Source: Anisus vortex
Lineage: Eukaryota > Mollusca > Gastropoda > Planorbidae
Direction: 5' to 3'
NCBI GenBank assembly: GCA_949126835.1
Contig: OX421500.1
Location: forward strand, 21,551,167-21,615,166
DNA length: 64,000 nucleotides
The notes beneath the pieces are model-generated. The model did not search any database and was not told where the DNA came from. It saw only the letters and a program-made list of their open reading frames with translations. The position numbers and the translations under genes were made by a program. Below, piece by piece: positions 35,988 through 48,660 of this stretch. Within the stretch, counting starts at the first letter, position 1. Each line of letters opens with the position of its first letter.

Positions 35988-37094
35988 ACTGTTAATGGAC
36001 CAGTTTCTTACCTACGTCCTTGAAACTTGAAATTCATTAGCTTAAATTTAAATAGATCGTCTTCTGCTGGGCACTCTAATTCATGGCTAACTAAACAATA
36101 GTTTCATATGTTTTCAAACTAAAAACATTGGGCAATAAAGTCTTGGTCAAGTCTCAAATCATTGTAAATTAGACCTCACTTCTTGAAGGCACAATACAAT
36201 AATATCTCAACAAACTTATTTAAAGTGACAATCTCCCCCTAAAATAAACACACACAAACAAACGTTTATTTCTTAATACCGTGACCATCAACTAAGACAA
36301 CCTTCAGCTTTAGGAAGTGTTGTGTGGAATACACAGAGTATAGACTCCCAGGATCTTGTGAACCTTCTATAACAAAATATTAATATGCACTTATACACGT
36401 TACTGGAATTCAAACAAAGCCATTGGTATATTTGACGCTTTCATTCATGCAGAAATGATCGTGACAACCAAGAGTGTTAAATTAAACCAAACATTTTATT
36501 GGTAGCCAAAACAACTATCAACGCTGATGATTCTTCTCTGTATACAATTCACAAAGAGAATATAACATAAACATAACAGGAACTTATAAAAAAAATGTTT
36601 CTGTTCAATATCTCCATGGTTTTAATGTCATTACAATAATGGAATTTTAAACAGTGTCGTTTCTAATTTCGGAACCTTTAAAACACTTGATCTCCCCTTA
36701 CTAGTTCCGCCCCTGGATCATGTTTACTGTAAATTATCTAATTTAAGAAGAATCTCATACGAAGAATAATAAGTGTTTTGTTCTAGAGTTTTACAATCAG
36801 ACCGGATGTGATCATTGGTATCTTGGTTTGCTTCCGACAGAAATGCATTATTTTGGTCATCTGTTGTTGTGTATTGATGTGTTGATCTGATTGGGTATAG
36901 TTTGTTTACTGTAAATATAATTTTCTTCATATTTTTTATCAGTGATTCAATAACTGTAACGGAGTATTGTGAAGAGTACATTAGTCGTTGCATCCAATTG
37001 ACTGGGATTTAAATTGATAAGAATCATGTCAATGCGACTGGAATTTTAATATTTTTTATTATGTCATCAAATGAGCGATTAAACGAACAGTTTC

Positions 37095-37535
37095 ACGTGC
37101 TCAGAGAGAGAGAGAGAGAGATATGTGGAGAGAGATAGAGAGAGCAAGGAAGATAGAAAGAAAGAGAGAGATATATTTAGAGAGAGAGAGAAAGAGAGAG
37201 AGATAGGTGGAGAGAGATAGGTGGAGAGAGATAGAGAGAGCAAGGAAGATAGAAAGAAAGAGAGAGATATATTTAGAGAGAGAGAGAGAAAGAGAGAGAG
37301 ATATGTGGAGAGAGATAGAGAGAGCAAGGAAGATAGAAAGAAAGAGAGAGATATATTTAGAGAGAGAGAGAGAAAGAGAGAGAGATAGGTGGAGAGAGAT
37401 AGAGAGAGCAAGGAAGATAGAAAGAAAGAGAGAGATATATTTAGAGAGAGAGAGAGAAAGAGAGAGAGATAGGTGGAGAGAGATAGAGAGAGAGAAAGAA
37501 AGAGATAAAGAGAGATATATTTAGAAAGAGAGAGA
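37095..37535. repeat. GA-rich higher-order array
   Basis: GAGA microsatellite organised in blocks of about 84-96 bp, each with GCAAGGAAGATAGAAAG and GATATATTTAG. Ser/Leu-rich and Arg/Glu-rich frames are artefacts. Confidence 0.93.
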
Positions 37536-38461
37536 GAAAAACTATGGTTTGCACAATCAACATACTTTTTCAACAAAGAAAACAATGTAATCAATAATAT
37601 TTAATTTTGGAATAAGAGAAAATACGTCAAGTCGCTAACATTCTATCATTACATATATTATATTTCAAAGAGCTCTAAAACGATGGATATTTAGCAAATA
37701 GTGACAATGTTTTTAGTCATGTTACAAAAATGAACAAATCGAAACAAAAAACACAATTTTGATTGTTATATTGATATGTTTTTCTTAAAATTGTGTACGA
37801 TCGATCTATTATGCCTATGACAAAAAGATAATTGTCCCCATAATGAAAATTCAGGTTTGGCTATTACAATTTTAAAGCCAATTTAATTTGCCCAAATATG
37901 TGATTTTTTTTTTGTTTCTCCCAATATATGAAAGAGAAATGAGCCGCTACAAAACTCAGATCTTAGCTATAAATATGGTTTGCTATCGTGTTTTAGACAT
38001 AGATGAGACAATTACAAAGCAACAATTTCACTATATTCATTTTTTACTTGTATTTTTAGTGATAAGTAATCGAGTTTCTATTCTATATTGTTTTGTTTTT
38101 TAATAAAACAACATTAACTCAGAAAGAGGCGAGAAACAGTTTGAAAAAAAAACATCCAGCACCAAAAACCCGGCTCAGACAAATTCATAATGTTCAGCTA
38201 GACGACTAATCCAACACTCTGTATCAGCTTTGTTATCCCGGTTAACCCAATACATTCTAGCACCCTGTATTCTAAATGTGGTAGTCCTAATTAATTCCGT
38301 CTTTGGACTGTATGGAGACATGAAGTAGAAGGTTTAGATGCCCAATAGAAGTACTCTACCTATGGATCAATTTGGTCCGACGGGTACTTTACTTTTACCA
38401 ATTGATTCTTCTTTGAAAAGAAAAATACGTTTTCTTCCGCACTAACTATAAAATTAATTTG

Positions 38462-38735
38462 GCAGGCTCTGTATGCTGTTAGAAGGATCTGTATGCTTTT
38501 AGCAGGATCTGAATGCTGTTAGCAGGTTCTGTGTTCTGTTAGCAAGCTCTGTATGCTGTGAGTAGGCTCTGTATGCTGTCAGCAGGCTCAGTATGTTGTG
38601 AGCAGGCTCTGTATGCTGTGAGCAGGCTCTGTATGCTGTGAGCAGGCTCTGTATGCTGTGAGTAGGCTCTGTATGCTGTCAGCAGGCTCTGTATGTTGTC
38701 AGCAGGCTCAGTATGCGGTTAGCAAGCTCTTAGTA
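38462..38735. repeat. 20-bp tandem array
   Basis: About 14 units of CTGTATGCTGTGAGCAGGCT type with GTTAG and GTCAG variants. Confidence 0.93.
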
Positions 38736-39404
38736 AATTATTTTTCTTCTCAAATGGCATTAATTAAAATTATTACACTAGGAAATCCAACAGCTTAAAA
38801 TCATTTGAATTACTTATTAATATGCAAGACTTGTCTGAAAACACAAAATAGCGTAGGAAGTAAAAAAACTGTTTATTATAAGAGCAGTGTTTGTAAGATA
38901 AAAAGAAACATGTTTAATTGTGTATGTAGTCCACTGTATGAATGTTACAATTGGAATGGTAACACTTAAGCTGATACTATATATTGGACAAACAAATAAG
39001 GGAGGCGTTATACGGCGGATCCGGTGTAGGATCACGATTATGTGTATAATGCTGAGCGTCATCGGCAGATCCAAATTTACGAAATTGTGAGAGTTAGCCT
39101 ATACTTATGACTTATAACTTTATTGGCCTACTAATCTATACTATTCTATAATCTATAGGCTTCTATTTTTTTTATTTAGGATCATATTCCTAGTTCAGTC
39201 CTAACCCTAACTGAGCCTAACAGGGCCTAACCGTAACATCAATAATCAATTTCTAATTGTGATTAAGTGACATAGGCTAAATAACCTTTTTGCTTGAATT
39301 AATTATAAACAATGACAAATAGTTACCATTAATTCACGTATTTAACTAAAAATATATCGTTTTACTATAATTGAATTAAAAATAATAATTTAAAAAAAGA
39401 TGGA

Positions 39405-39475
39405 GATGGCTGGGTTTGAACCTGCATTACCCCTGTTAACAGTACACGCTACTAACCACTAGGCCACCGAACCAT
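39405..39475 (-). repeat. tRNA-like sequence
   Basis: Minus strand shows A-box-like TGGCCTAGTGGTTAG and B-box-like GGTTCAAACCC about 30 bp apart. The stems are imperfect, so probably a SINE-derived pseudo-tRNA. Confidence 0.5.
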
Positions 39476-39487
39476 GTTGAAATCCTT

Positions 39488-39679
39488 TCAAAAAATTCTA
39501 ATTGAGCGTTTTTTCTTGTATGATAAATGGTATGATAGTGTGCGTGAATGTCTATTGTGTTTGAGTACAAATGGTTCTTTAGTGTTGTTTTAAGTATGCT
39601 GAAAGACGGAATCTATGTAATCAAGTCAAATTTCCATTTATTTTGGATCAATAAAGCAATCTTATCTTATCTTATCTTA
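39488..39679 (+). mobile_element. Retroelement 3' end, uninterrupted copy
   Basis: Matches the minus-strand copy at 2945-3610 on both sides of the MITE there, so it is the empty-site version. Ends CAATAAAGCAATC then (TTATC)n. Confidence 0.7.
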
Positions 39680-42060
39680 AAGGCCCAGATAAACAATTAT
39701 GCGCATGCGCCAATATCAGTGTGTATAATATGGGTTACAAGTTCACGCAAAAATCCGCTCAGCGTTATACGGCGGATCCGCCCTATAATCACTCCGAACA
39801 AATATTACCATTTAACTTCTAGAGTTTCCAGGTTTAATTGTATACGTTTTCGCTGGAGATATTCTAAATTAAACTTTTAAAAATACTTGAACAGTTTTCC
39901 AGTACCTTTGCTTAGTAGTTAAAAGTTTAATGTAGGGCCTTTCACAAATGTATAACATAACTCAGAGAAGTGCATTGGCTTGCCCAAACATTTGTTTCTC
40001 AAATACATTTACTTCATTTATTTTTTTTATTTGTACACAAATTAACACAAAATAATTCTTTAAAATCATACAAAAACACATTAGCATATTAAAAAAATGT
40101 GTTACATGTTATCGTGAAATAGACATGATGTTTTCTTAGTTTGACTGTCATTATCATTAGTCATTTGGGCACCTGAAATAGAATTTAGTGACTCGAATTC
40201 ACTCTTTAAAAACATTTTTTCTATCAACAATAACTTAAGCACAAAATAATAATAGTCTAAATTTCATCAGTTTTTACCTGAAAGCTATACTTGTAGTCTT
40301 TGGTAAATGACTTCTTTCAAAAGAAACATGGAGCATTGGTACACGTTGGGTGTTCTGCAACTCCCCGGGAGTCGTCTGCGCATACAAGTTTTGTGAAAGA
40401 AAATGGAGTGTGTAGACTTATGGTAAATTGGTTGTGTGAAATTGTAAATGTATATAAAATTGAAATAAGAATTCTTTGGTTGATTTGATGTGATTTGGTT
40501 CAGCTGGACAAACGTTCGACGTGTTTTATATTGTGAACATTTTAAAACATTCATTTTTATTTTATACTTGTGGATTTGTGCAAATTCTTCTGTAAGTATT
40601 TAATAGGCTTACATTTAAACATATTTATGCTTTGAATAAGCTAAGTTAACATAACAGGGTTGGATCCAGGACCTTATTCCGGCATGCTGATGAGGCACTC
40701 CGCATGGTAGCTATCCAGAAGGCACTGTTACTACACCTCCCACTCCACGATAAAATTAATAAACTATTTTTAATTCAACATTTTTTAATATATTTGTGGA
40801 AAAACGCTTTATTCTATCAGCATACTTTATCGGCCCCAAATTGATTTATTATTAGCAAAGGTTTATATATTAATCGAATATCGGTCCCATTTTGGAGCAA
40901 ATATAGTTTGCCAAACATGGTTTGACAATAATGATGTATTGTAATTGTAAGAAAGAATTTATTTTAATGGCTATTAAACAAAATCAATTTCATACATACT
41001 ACATGTGCATCTGTAAATAAAGTCAGGCTTTTTAGTGATTGCAAAATTGTTAAGTGTTGTTTTATAAAGAAAAGTGCAGTAAATGTGAGTTGGCAAGTTT
41101 TAAAATGTATGTTTACATTAAATAGATCTGTGTACTTATGTTTTATACGTAAATATTTGACATTCTAACTTCATTGTACCTTAGGTTGTAAGAATATGAT
41201 CATTTTTACCACTAGATGATATAATTTTTATCAGTTTCTGAGTGTTTAGTATACAAGTTTAGTATTCACTTTCCACAGTGACATGTTTTGAGTAGGCAAT
41301 AGTGTTTCTATAATATTTCATTCATACTCATTCTAATTATTGAAATAATATAGGATCTAAATATGTTCAACGCTGAGTAAGAAAAAAATGATTGATCAAT
41401 AATCAATATCAATAAAATTATTACTTCCACATTCATTTAGTTCAGTTACTCATATATAGTCAGTCTAAGAAGTATTAGTAGTAATCGGAGTACAAATAAA
41501 CAGGTATATCAGTCGTGTCCCTATAGTCTTACCGCAATTAAAAGTTAGGTACCCAAGCATCAAGTTGTCTAAATGTCATTTAAACATACAAAAACCACAG
41601 TAAATATATATAATATATTTGTGTATGTGAGTGTATTGTGTAAATTTAACATCTGCGACAATAATTTGTTGAGTCCATATAGATTATATAGCAAAGCTTT
41701 TAGTGCACAAACATGAAAACACGACGTGAAGACCATTTGTGTATTTTTTCCATGCTTTGTTAATGCCATAATATATATGTGAATGCCATTTATAGTAAGA
41801 CTATGTTGCTTTCACTTTGTTTCGTGGTTTAAATATTTGAATTCTATTTTTTGTTTTGTTTTTGTTATAAATCATTCGTTAAAGCGACAAAATAAATCTT
41901 TGTTTTACTAAACACTATTGTGTTGTAGCTTATTACATACCTTTAAACGGTTATGTCATATTTTTATAAGCTTAAATTATATGTTAATGGATCTATAAAG
42001 TTATAAAGTTCATCAAAATGATGGGTTAATTAAAAGGGCGATGTAAACATAGATCTAATA

Positions 42061-42089
<29 letters not shown>

Positions 42090-42092
<3 letters not shown>

Positions 42093-42470
42093 AAGAGTGT
42101 TTGTCCGCATACGGATCCCCATTGGTCAATTTGAAATCACGTGAGTTTGTGTCACTGACCTATTTAGGCCTAGGCCTATATACAGTCCAATAATTTTAAA
42201 CATTGGACATGTGTCTTCGCTAGCTCAGTGGTAAACGTAGAGGACTGCTATGCGGGCGACCCGGGTTCGATTCACCAGTTAGACTAACCCTAACCCTAAC
42301 CCTTAAATTACTTTCCTAAAAGTCTTCAGTAAAAAAATAATAATTTAAATATAAGATTTATAGCTTTCTTTTAAGTGTAGTTTATACATTTTGTATCTGC
42401 ACCTTATACAGTCCAGTTTTTTTTTCACCCGGGCATCGCGGGGCAATGTAGCTTGTAGAAAATAAAATTA
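42090..42470 (+). mobile_element. tRNA-headed repeat with GC hairpin end, copy 2
   Basis: Starts after a TC/TA run, shares GGATCCCCATTGGTCAATTT-type sequence with copy 1, then an A-box-like TAGCTCAGTGGTAAA and B-box-like GGGTTCGATTC, and ends with CCCGGGCATCGCGGGG plus AGCTTGT. Confidence 0.6.
42285..42304. repeat. Short interstitial telomere-like repeat
   Basis: Three copies of TAACCC, inside the tRNA-headed repeat. Too short to indicate a chromosome end. Confidence 0.8.
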
Positions 42471-42690
42471 GAAGATACGTAGTAAGTATTCGGATAAAAT
42501 AAAAAAGTTTCGGATTTGTTAGGCATTACATCGTAATACTAATGTTTCCATTTCAATTACAACTTGTTGTCTCACCAAGGGGACTTCATTTAAATAACGA
42601 GCACGATATTTCACTTTGTTTTAAAGCTACATAATGCACGGTGAATTGGGGGAATCCGATTAACCGGTCAAACGGCATAGTAGTCTATAG

Positions 42691-42760
42691 CAGAGGTTGG
42701 CAACCTATGGTATGCTTGTGAGACTTGGCACGCAGAGCAATGTTCAATGGCAGGCTGAAG
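42691..42760. mobile_element. hAT-type terminal fragment
   Basis: CAGAGGTTGGCAACC followed by TTGGCACGCAGAGCAATG, closely related to the left end at 46965 and the inverted fragment at 27720. No partner end found. Confidence 0.55.
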
Positions 42761-43488
42761 ACTCCCCCCCCCCATCCAAAAAATACTATTAAAAATATAT
42801 TTTAAAGGTCAGTTTAGCGCTTATCAAACGTCGGTGGATTCCTACTGGGTAGTAAGTTTAGTAGTAGGCCTAACTAAAGGAAAGTCTTACTAAAAGCATA
42901 TCAAACCTTCCGAAATAATAAATAATTTCAACAAAAATACACACAAAGTAATATCTCAATAAGAACCCACATAAAAAGGATAGCACCCCGGAAACATTTA
43001 ATACTTCATACACATATAGTAAGGAAAGAGTATATTTTAGTTTTCTGCTAACCGGTCTCGAACCCACTCTTACAGTCAGCACATCCCATCGCCAGCACCG
43101 AAAGTACACTGCACACGACGCCACCAGCACCGAAAGTACACTGCACACAACACCACCAGTACCAAACACAAAACGAAAACAAACCTTGTTTTATACAGAC
43201 TAATATTAATTTGTCTGCTTCGTTTGCTGTGAAATGAAAATATAAATTTTAGAGGTAATTGTCTTAGCAACGCGACTGCTTCAACTGTACGAGGCAGACC
43301 CAGTGCGCCCGTCTGTCCTTGCCCCCAATGATGTAATCTCTCAGTTGCTTCATTTGTTGACTTGTTTCTTATAGTTTACATCTACTTGCTGCCTCGACCA
43401 TAGACACATGTTATTGTCATGATCACATGACATGAGATGTCATACTGAATCGTCATGGTTAAACTTTAAACAAAAGAAAACAAAAAAG

Positions 43489-44573
43489 GCAGCTACAGTG
43501 AGATACCAGTACAGTGACTACAGTACAGTGAGATACCAGTACAGTGACTACAGTACAGTGAGATACCAGCACAGTGACTACAGTACAGTGAGATACCAGT
43601 ACAGTGACTACAGTACAGTGAGATACCAGTACAGTGACTACAGTACAGTGAGATACCAGTACAGTGACTACAGTACAGTGAGATACCAGTACAGTGACTA
43701 CAGTACAGTGAGATACCAGTACAGTGACTACAGTACAGTGAGATACCAGTACAGTGACTACAGTACAGTAAGATACCAGTACAGTGACTACAGTACAGTG
43801 AGATACCAGTACAGTGACTACAGTACAGTAAGATACCAGTACAGTGACTACAGTACAGTGAGATACCAGTACAGTGACTACAGTACAGTGAGATACCAGT
43901 ACAGTGGCTACAGTACAGTGAGATACCAGTACAGTGACTACGATACAGTGAGATACCAGTACAGTGACTACAGTACAGTGACTACAGTACAGTGACTACA
44001 GATACCAGTACAGTGACTACAGATACCAGTACAGTGACTACAGTACAGTGAGATACCAGTACAATGACTACAGATACCAGTACAGTAACTACAGTACAGT
44101 GAGATACCATTACAGTGACTACAGTACAGTGAGATACCAGTACAGTGACTACAGTACAGTGAGATACCAGTACAGTGACTACAGTACAGTGAGATACCAG
44201 TACAGTGACTACAGTACAGTGAGATACCAGTACAGTGGCTACAGTACAGTGAGATACCAGTACAGTGACTACAGACACCAGTACAGTGACTACAGATACC
44301 AGTACAGTGACTACAGATACCAGTACAGTGACTACAGTACAGTGAGATACCAGTACAATGACTACAGATACCAGTACAGTAACTACAGTACAGTGAGATA
44401 CCATTACAGTGACTACAGTACAGTGAGATACCAGTACAGTGACTACAGTACAGTGAGATACCAGTACAGTGACTACAGTACAGTGAGATACCAGTACAGT
44501 GACTACAGTACAGTGAGATACCAGTACAGTGACTACATTACAGTGAGATACCAGTACAGTGACTACAGATAAA
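43489..44573. repeat. 30-bp satellite with 294-bp higher-order block
   Basis: Units contain GAGATACCAGTACAGTGACT. The first half is almost perfect; from 44041 a block with ACAATG, CCATTAC and shortened ATACCAG units recurs about 294 bp downstream. Unit length is a multiple of three, giving 174-213-residue frames (RYQYSDYSTV) that I consider non-coding. No spacers, so not a CRISPR. Confidence 0.96.
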
Positions 44574-44692
44574 ATAATTAGGTCACCATTAGTTCTAGTT
44601 TTGGTCATGGTAAAGGACGGCAAGTTCTGTTTGTTAGACTGTTGTTTTCTTTTACCTTAAAACCTTTAGCATCATCGCGTGGTGTACCATAA

Positions 44693-45000
44693 ACCTCTAG
44701 TGCATTCTCCAGGTGCACATCAAAAAGTACCATAAATACTCTAGTGAATTCTCCAGGTGCACTTCAAACAGTACCATAAATACTCTAGTGAATTCTCCAG
44801 GTGCACATCAAAAAGTACCATAAATACTCTAGTGAATTCTCCAGGTGCACTTCAAAAAGTACCATAAATACTCTTGTGAATTCTCCAGGTGTACATTAGA
44901 AGAAGTACCATAGAAACTCTAGTGCATTCTCCAGGTGCACATAACAAAAGTTCCATAAAAACTCTAGTGCGTGTTCCAGGTGCACATATAAAAGTACCAT
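44693..45000. repeat. 44-bp tandem array
   Basis: Seven units with AGTACCATAAATACTCTAGT and TTCTCCAGGTGCAC, the last three more diverged. Confidence 0.93.
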
Positions 45001-45499
45001 ACATATAAAACAGAGAGACTATTGAGTATTTTAAAATAAACTTAAAACTAATTTTAAAAAACCTAAACACATTGGTTTGTGTTAAGTCACATTAATTCTC
45101 TCTACTCATAATATTATTGTGAGACTCGTGTTTTAAGGTTTAGAGTTAGAGGTCAAGAAGTCATGTGTAGACCACTATAATATTTTCTTTTTCTTATAAT
45201 GTTATTTTCTTCGGCATGGAGAATATATTGTTGTTTTTTTTTTAATCTACGGAAACAGGGGAGGTAATTAGGAAATGTTTTATTAGCAAATCAAATGTTA
45301 TGGTTGTTTCCCTTCGTTAATGATTTGTCTAATGGGAAAGTAACGGCAGCAACATAAATTAGTAGCAAAAACAAACACTGTGACGGTGGTTGTTTTAGTT
45401 TAACACACATGAATATAAATGGAAAGGACAGACAATTATGTAAACTCTATATGGTCTTTATAAACTATACTATAGCCTACACAGAAAGACTAGATAGAC

Positions 45500-45948
45500 T
45501 CATAGACTATAATATACATGGAACGCTTGCTTTAGTATTTCTGCTATATGATGACTCGAAACACTAATTTTCTGTATTCCGGATTCTAAATAAAGTAGTT
45601 GCTATAAAGTAGTTTCTATACTAGTTCCGTTTTATTTAATCGCTATGATTTTCTGAAGTAAAATTAAAATCGTAAGTTGTATACAGCGGAAACATGTAGA
45701 GACAGTGTTGTATGCGAACGGAAAAAGAATACAAACTCTAAAAATAGAACAAGCTGTCCATTTTATTATAGTCAATGATAATAGGAATAATAGTAGAACA
45801 AGTATTCATTTAAAGTCGAAAAAATGCGATTTAATAAAACGGAACTTGTATCGCAACTACTTTATTTAGAATCGGGAATTACAAAACAAGAAGATAAGAG
45901 CAAAAAAAAACACTAAAGCAAGCGGACCATGTATATTATAGTCTATGA
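45500..45948. mobile_element. Foldback MITE
   Basis: Long inverted ends: TCATAGACTATAATATACAT at the left and its near-perfect inverse at the right, continuing through GCTTGCTTTAGT. Inner GATTCTAAATAAAGTAGTTG and AAAACGGAACT segments also pair, so most of the 449 bp could fold. Flanked by TAGAC at 45495-45499 and 45949-45953. Confidence 0.75.
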
Positions 45949-46107
45949 TAGACTCTCTATAACTGTGTGGCATTTTACGTCTCCCAGGACAATCTTATTC
46001 CCTTGCAGGCTATTGTGTGGCTATTGTGTGGCTATTGTGTGGCTACTGTGTGGCTGAGGAGACCGACCCTGGAAATATAAACACGGTTAGAAAGATACTT
46101 ACATCAA

Positions 46108-46420
46108 CAGTGGCGTATTTAATTTAGGCATGTTCCACATGTTCCATTGGAACAGGGGCCCCCACAAATACTAAAAAGTTTTTTTTTTATTTGGGCATCC
46201 CCATTCTTTTGTTGAAAATTTAAAATAAACTTCATTAATCCCTTTACTATTGTAGTAACGCTCCAGTCCAACCATGCTAAGCACAACATAAAATTTATGA
46301 TTTTATGTAACATGAATTAACGGCACTTTTCTGAGGTATGTGGAAGGCAGGGGCGAGGCCACGAGGGGCCCCCACATAAATTTGTCAAAAGGGCCCCCTA
46401 CAATTCTAAATACGGCCCTG
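46108..46420. mobile_element. 313-bp hAT-type MITE
   Basis: Ends CAGTGGCGTATTTA and the inverse of CAGGGCCGTATTTA. Perfect 8-bp duplication TACATCAA at 46100-46107 and 46421-46428. Interior has two GGGGCCCCCACA blocks and no transposase. Confidence 0.85.
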
Positions 46421-46481
46421 TACATCAACATTGCGATACCATTGCATCTCGCATTAGGAGAGGCCTTGAGTTTGTGAATAC

Positions 46482-46868
46482 GAACACAGCACTGAAACAA
46501 CACTGACACAGCACAAACATAGCAATGACACAACACGAACACAGCATTGAAACAGCAACAACACAGCAAGAGCACAGCACTGACACAGCACAAAAACAGC
46601 ACTGATACAGCACTGAAACAGCACTAACACAGCAAGGACACAGCACTGAAACAACATTAACACAGCAACAACACAGCAATGACACAGCACTGACACAGCA
46701 ATGACACAGCACTGAAACAACACTGACACAGCAATGACACAGCACGAACACAACAATGACACAACACTGACACAGCACTGAAACATTACTGACACAGCAC
46801 TGAAACAACACTAACACAGCACGAACACAGCACTAAACAACATTGACACAGCAGTGACACAGCACTGA
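46482..46868. repeat. ACACAGCAC minisatellite
   Basis: Degenerate 12-15-bp units such as CAGCACTGACA and CAGCAATGACA. Cys/Val-rich minus-strand frames are artefacts. Confidence 0.92.
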
Positions 46869-47149
46869 CATAGTAGCCTAGATGGAGTCGCGTTCAAAAT
46901 TTTTTTTATGGAAAATATAAATTCAGAACATAAAATGTTGACATAAAAATAAATTGACCTATAACAGCAATGGCAAAGCTATTGCACGCGTGCGACAGCT
47001 GGCACGCAGAGCCTTTTCTGTGGGCACGCGAGTATTTACCAAAAATGGAACATTTTAGTTATGGCAACACCGCTAGGAATGGCATCAATTTTGTCGGTTC
47101 GACGATACCAACGTCGACTTGTTAAAATACTTTTATTTCGTGGTTTTTT

Positions 47150-48660
47150 TCGCCGACATTCTTTTTATTTTACTTTTAATAAACCATGCTCCATGTGCTT
47201 GGATGAAAGCACAGATGTAAATAATCATGCAAAGCTTGCGGTCATTTTGCGTTATGCAGTTGGTGACATGAGAGAAGAGCTGGTGAAATTGTTATCTTTG
47301 CCTGAAAGAACACAAGGGATATATATCCACAATGCTGTTATGGAAGCTTTTTGGGAGTTGCCTGAACAAACCAGGAAAACCAGTAGCTTAACATCATTTA
47401 AAACATTAATAAAATGCAAGACTTGACTCGGACCACGGATGAGCGTAGGACGCAATAATCTTCTTTATAAAAGGAGCGTCTGTAATGTATAAGATAAGAT
47501 AAGATATAAAATCAGAAAAACTTGTTTCAGTGACTAGTGACGGGGCACCTTGCATGATGGTGGACGCATGTGTTCATACAGTTCTTTGTTGAAGAAGCAA
47601 AATACCCAGTCGTTCAGTTTCACTGTATTATACACCAAGAAACTCTTTGTACCAGGGATAACAGCAAGAAATTATATGATATCCTCAAAGATGTCACCAA
47701 CATTGGTCAATTACATCATGGCTTGTGCTCTTAATTCTCGACAGTTTCACGCACTTGTTGGTGAGGCATAGGCGCAGTATAATACTTTACTCGTGTACAA
47801 TACATGTAGGCTAATGGCAGGTGGCTAAACAGAGGAGAAATATTGGAGAGATTTTTAGCATGCTTGGATGAAATTAGTCTGTTTATGATTCAAAAGGGGG
47901 CAGGATTATCCACAGCTCACTGATATGGTCTAACTTAGCACCCTCATTTGTGTTATTTATTTATTTTTTTTACAGATTTTACAGCACACTTCAATTAAAT
48001 GAATAAAAAACTGCAAGGTTCAGGATAAACAACAGAAATTATGTTTTGTGATATCAGAACATTTGAAAGAAAACTGCAGGTTTTTAAAAGAGACCTAGAA
48101 AGTGGGCAGCTGAAATATTTTCCAAATGTAGAAATGCACAAAATTCTATATAACATTTACCGACAATCCTACAAGCCATCAGGAAATCGACAAAGAATTT
48201 TTTAGCACTGTAACAGATGCAAATGATAATTTCAATAATAGATTTGTACAGTTACGTAAGATGGAGACATCCCTCTGTTTCCTTACTTTCCATATAAAGC
48301 CAATTCTGAAGAACTTGATCTTTCCTGCTTATTGTGGCTAGATTTTGGAAATCGGGAAACGGATCTATTGGAATTTCAAAAAAGCACTATCTGGAAAAAA
48401 ATGAATTCTATTATCCGCGTGATACACTTGAGAAGATAGAGTTTGAAAGGATGGGAAAGGCCAGCACAGTTGGTAGCTCTGATGAAGAAATCCTTAAAGT
48501 ACGGAACTCTGTGCCAAATAATTGCAAGTCGATGAAAGTACATGTGATTGCATTTCTTACTTTGTTTGGGTCATCTTATGCTAATGAGCAGCTGTTTTCA
48601 ACTTTAAATTATACCAAATCTGATACCAGAAACAGACTGACAGATGACCTGAGTGCTTAA
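47150..48660 (+). pseudogene. hAT transposase pseudogene (ZBED5-like)
   Basis: Family landmarks occur in order but in several frames: CLDESTDVNNHAKLAVILRY at about 47197-47257, LSLPERT.G near 47295, VTSDGAPCMM at 47530-47559 after an intervening insertion, ACALNSRQFHALVGEA at 47724-47771, a KRDLESGQLKYFPNVEMH-like piece at 48077-48135, and the C-terminal dimerisation region ANEQLFSTLNYTKSDTRNRL at about 48580-48640. Multiple stops and frame changes; not functional. Confidence 0.82.
47385..47512 (+). mobile_element. 5'-truncated LINE tail inside the hAT transposase
   Basis: The frame between the LPERT and TSDGAP regions is broken by DNA resembling 4528-4580 (TTTAA.A.TAAT.AAAAT.CAAGACT, ACCACGGATGAGCG). 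It ends in (ATAAG)3, a short repeated tail as in the other LINE 3' ends. Target duplication not resolved. Confidence 0.65.

Noticed and set aside
42210..42285. Functional tRNA gene
   Set aside because: A- and B-box-like motifs exist but the acceptor and anticodon stems do not pair well, and a related copy with the same flanks occurs at 30165-30745.
43489..44573. CRISPR-like regular array
   Set aside because: Units are contiguous with no unique spacers, and the context is eukaryotic.
43432..44623. Frames of 174-213 residues with RYQYSDYSTV or VVTVLVSHCT repeats
   Set aside because: 30-bp satellite read in frame; open on both strands as expected for a stop-free unit.
46425..46817. 130-residue Cys/Val-rich minus-strand frame
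   Set aside because: Translation of the ACACAGCAC minisatellite.
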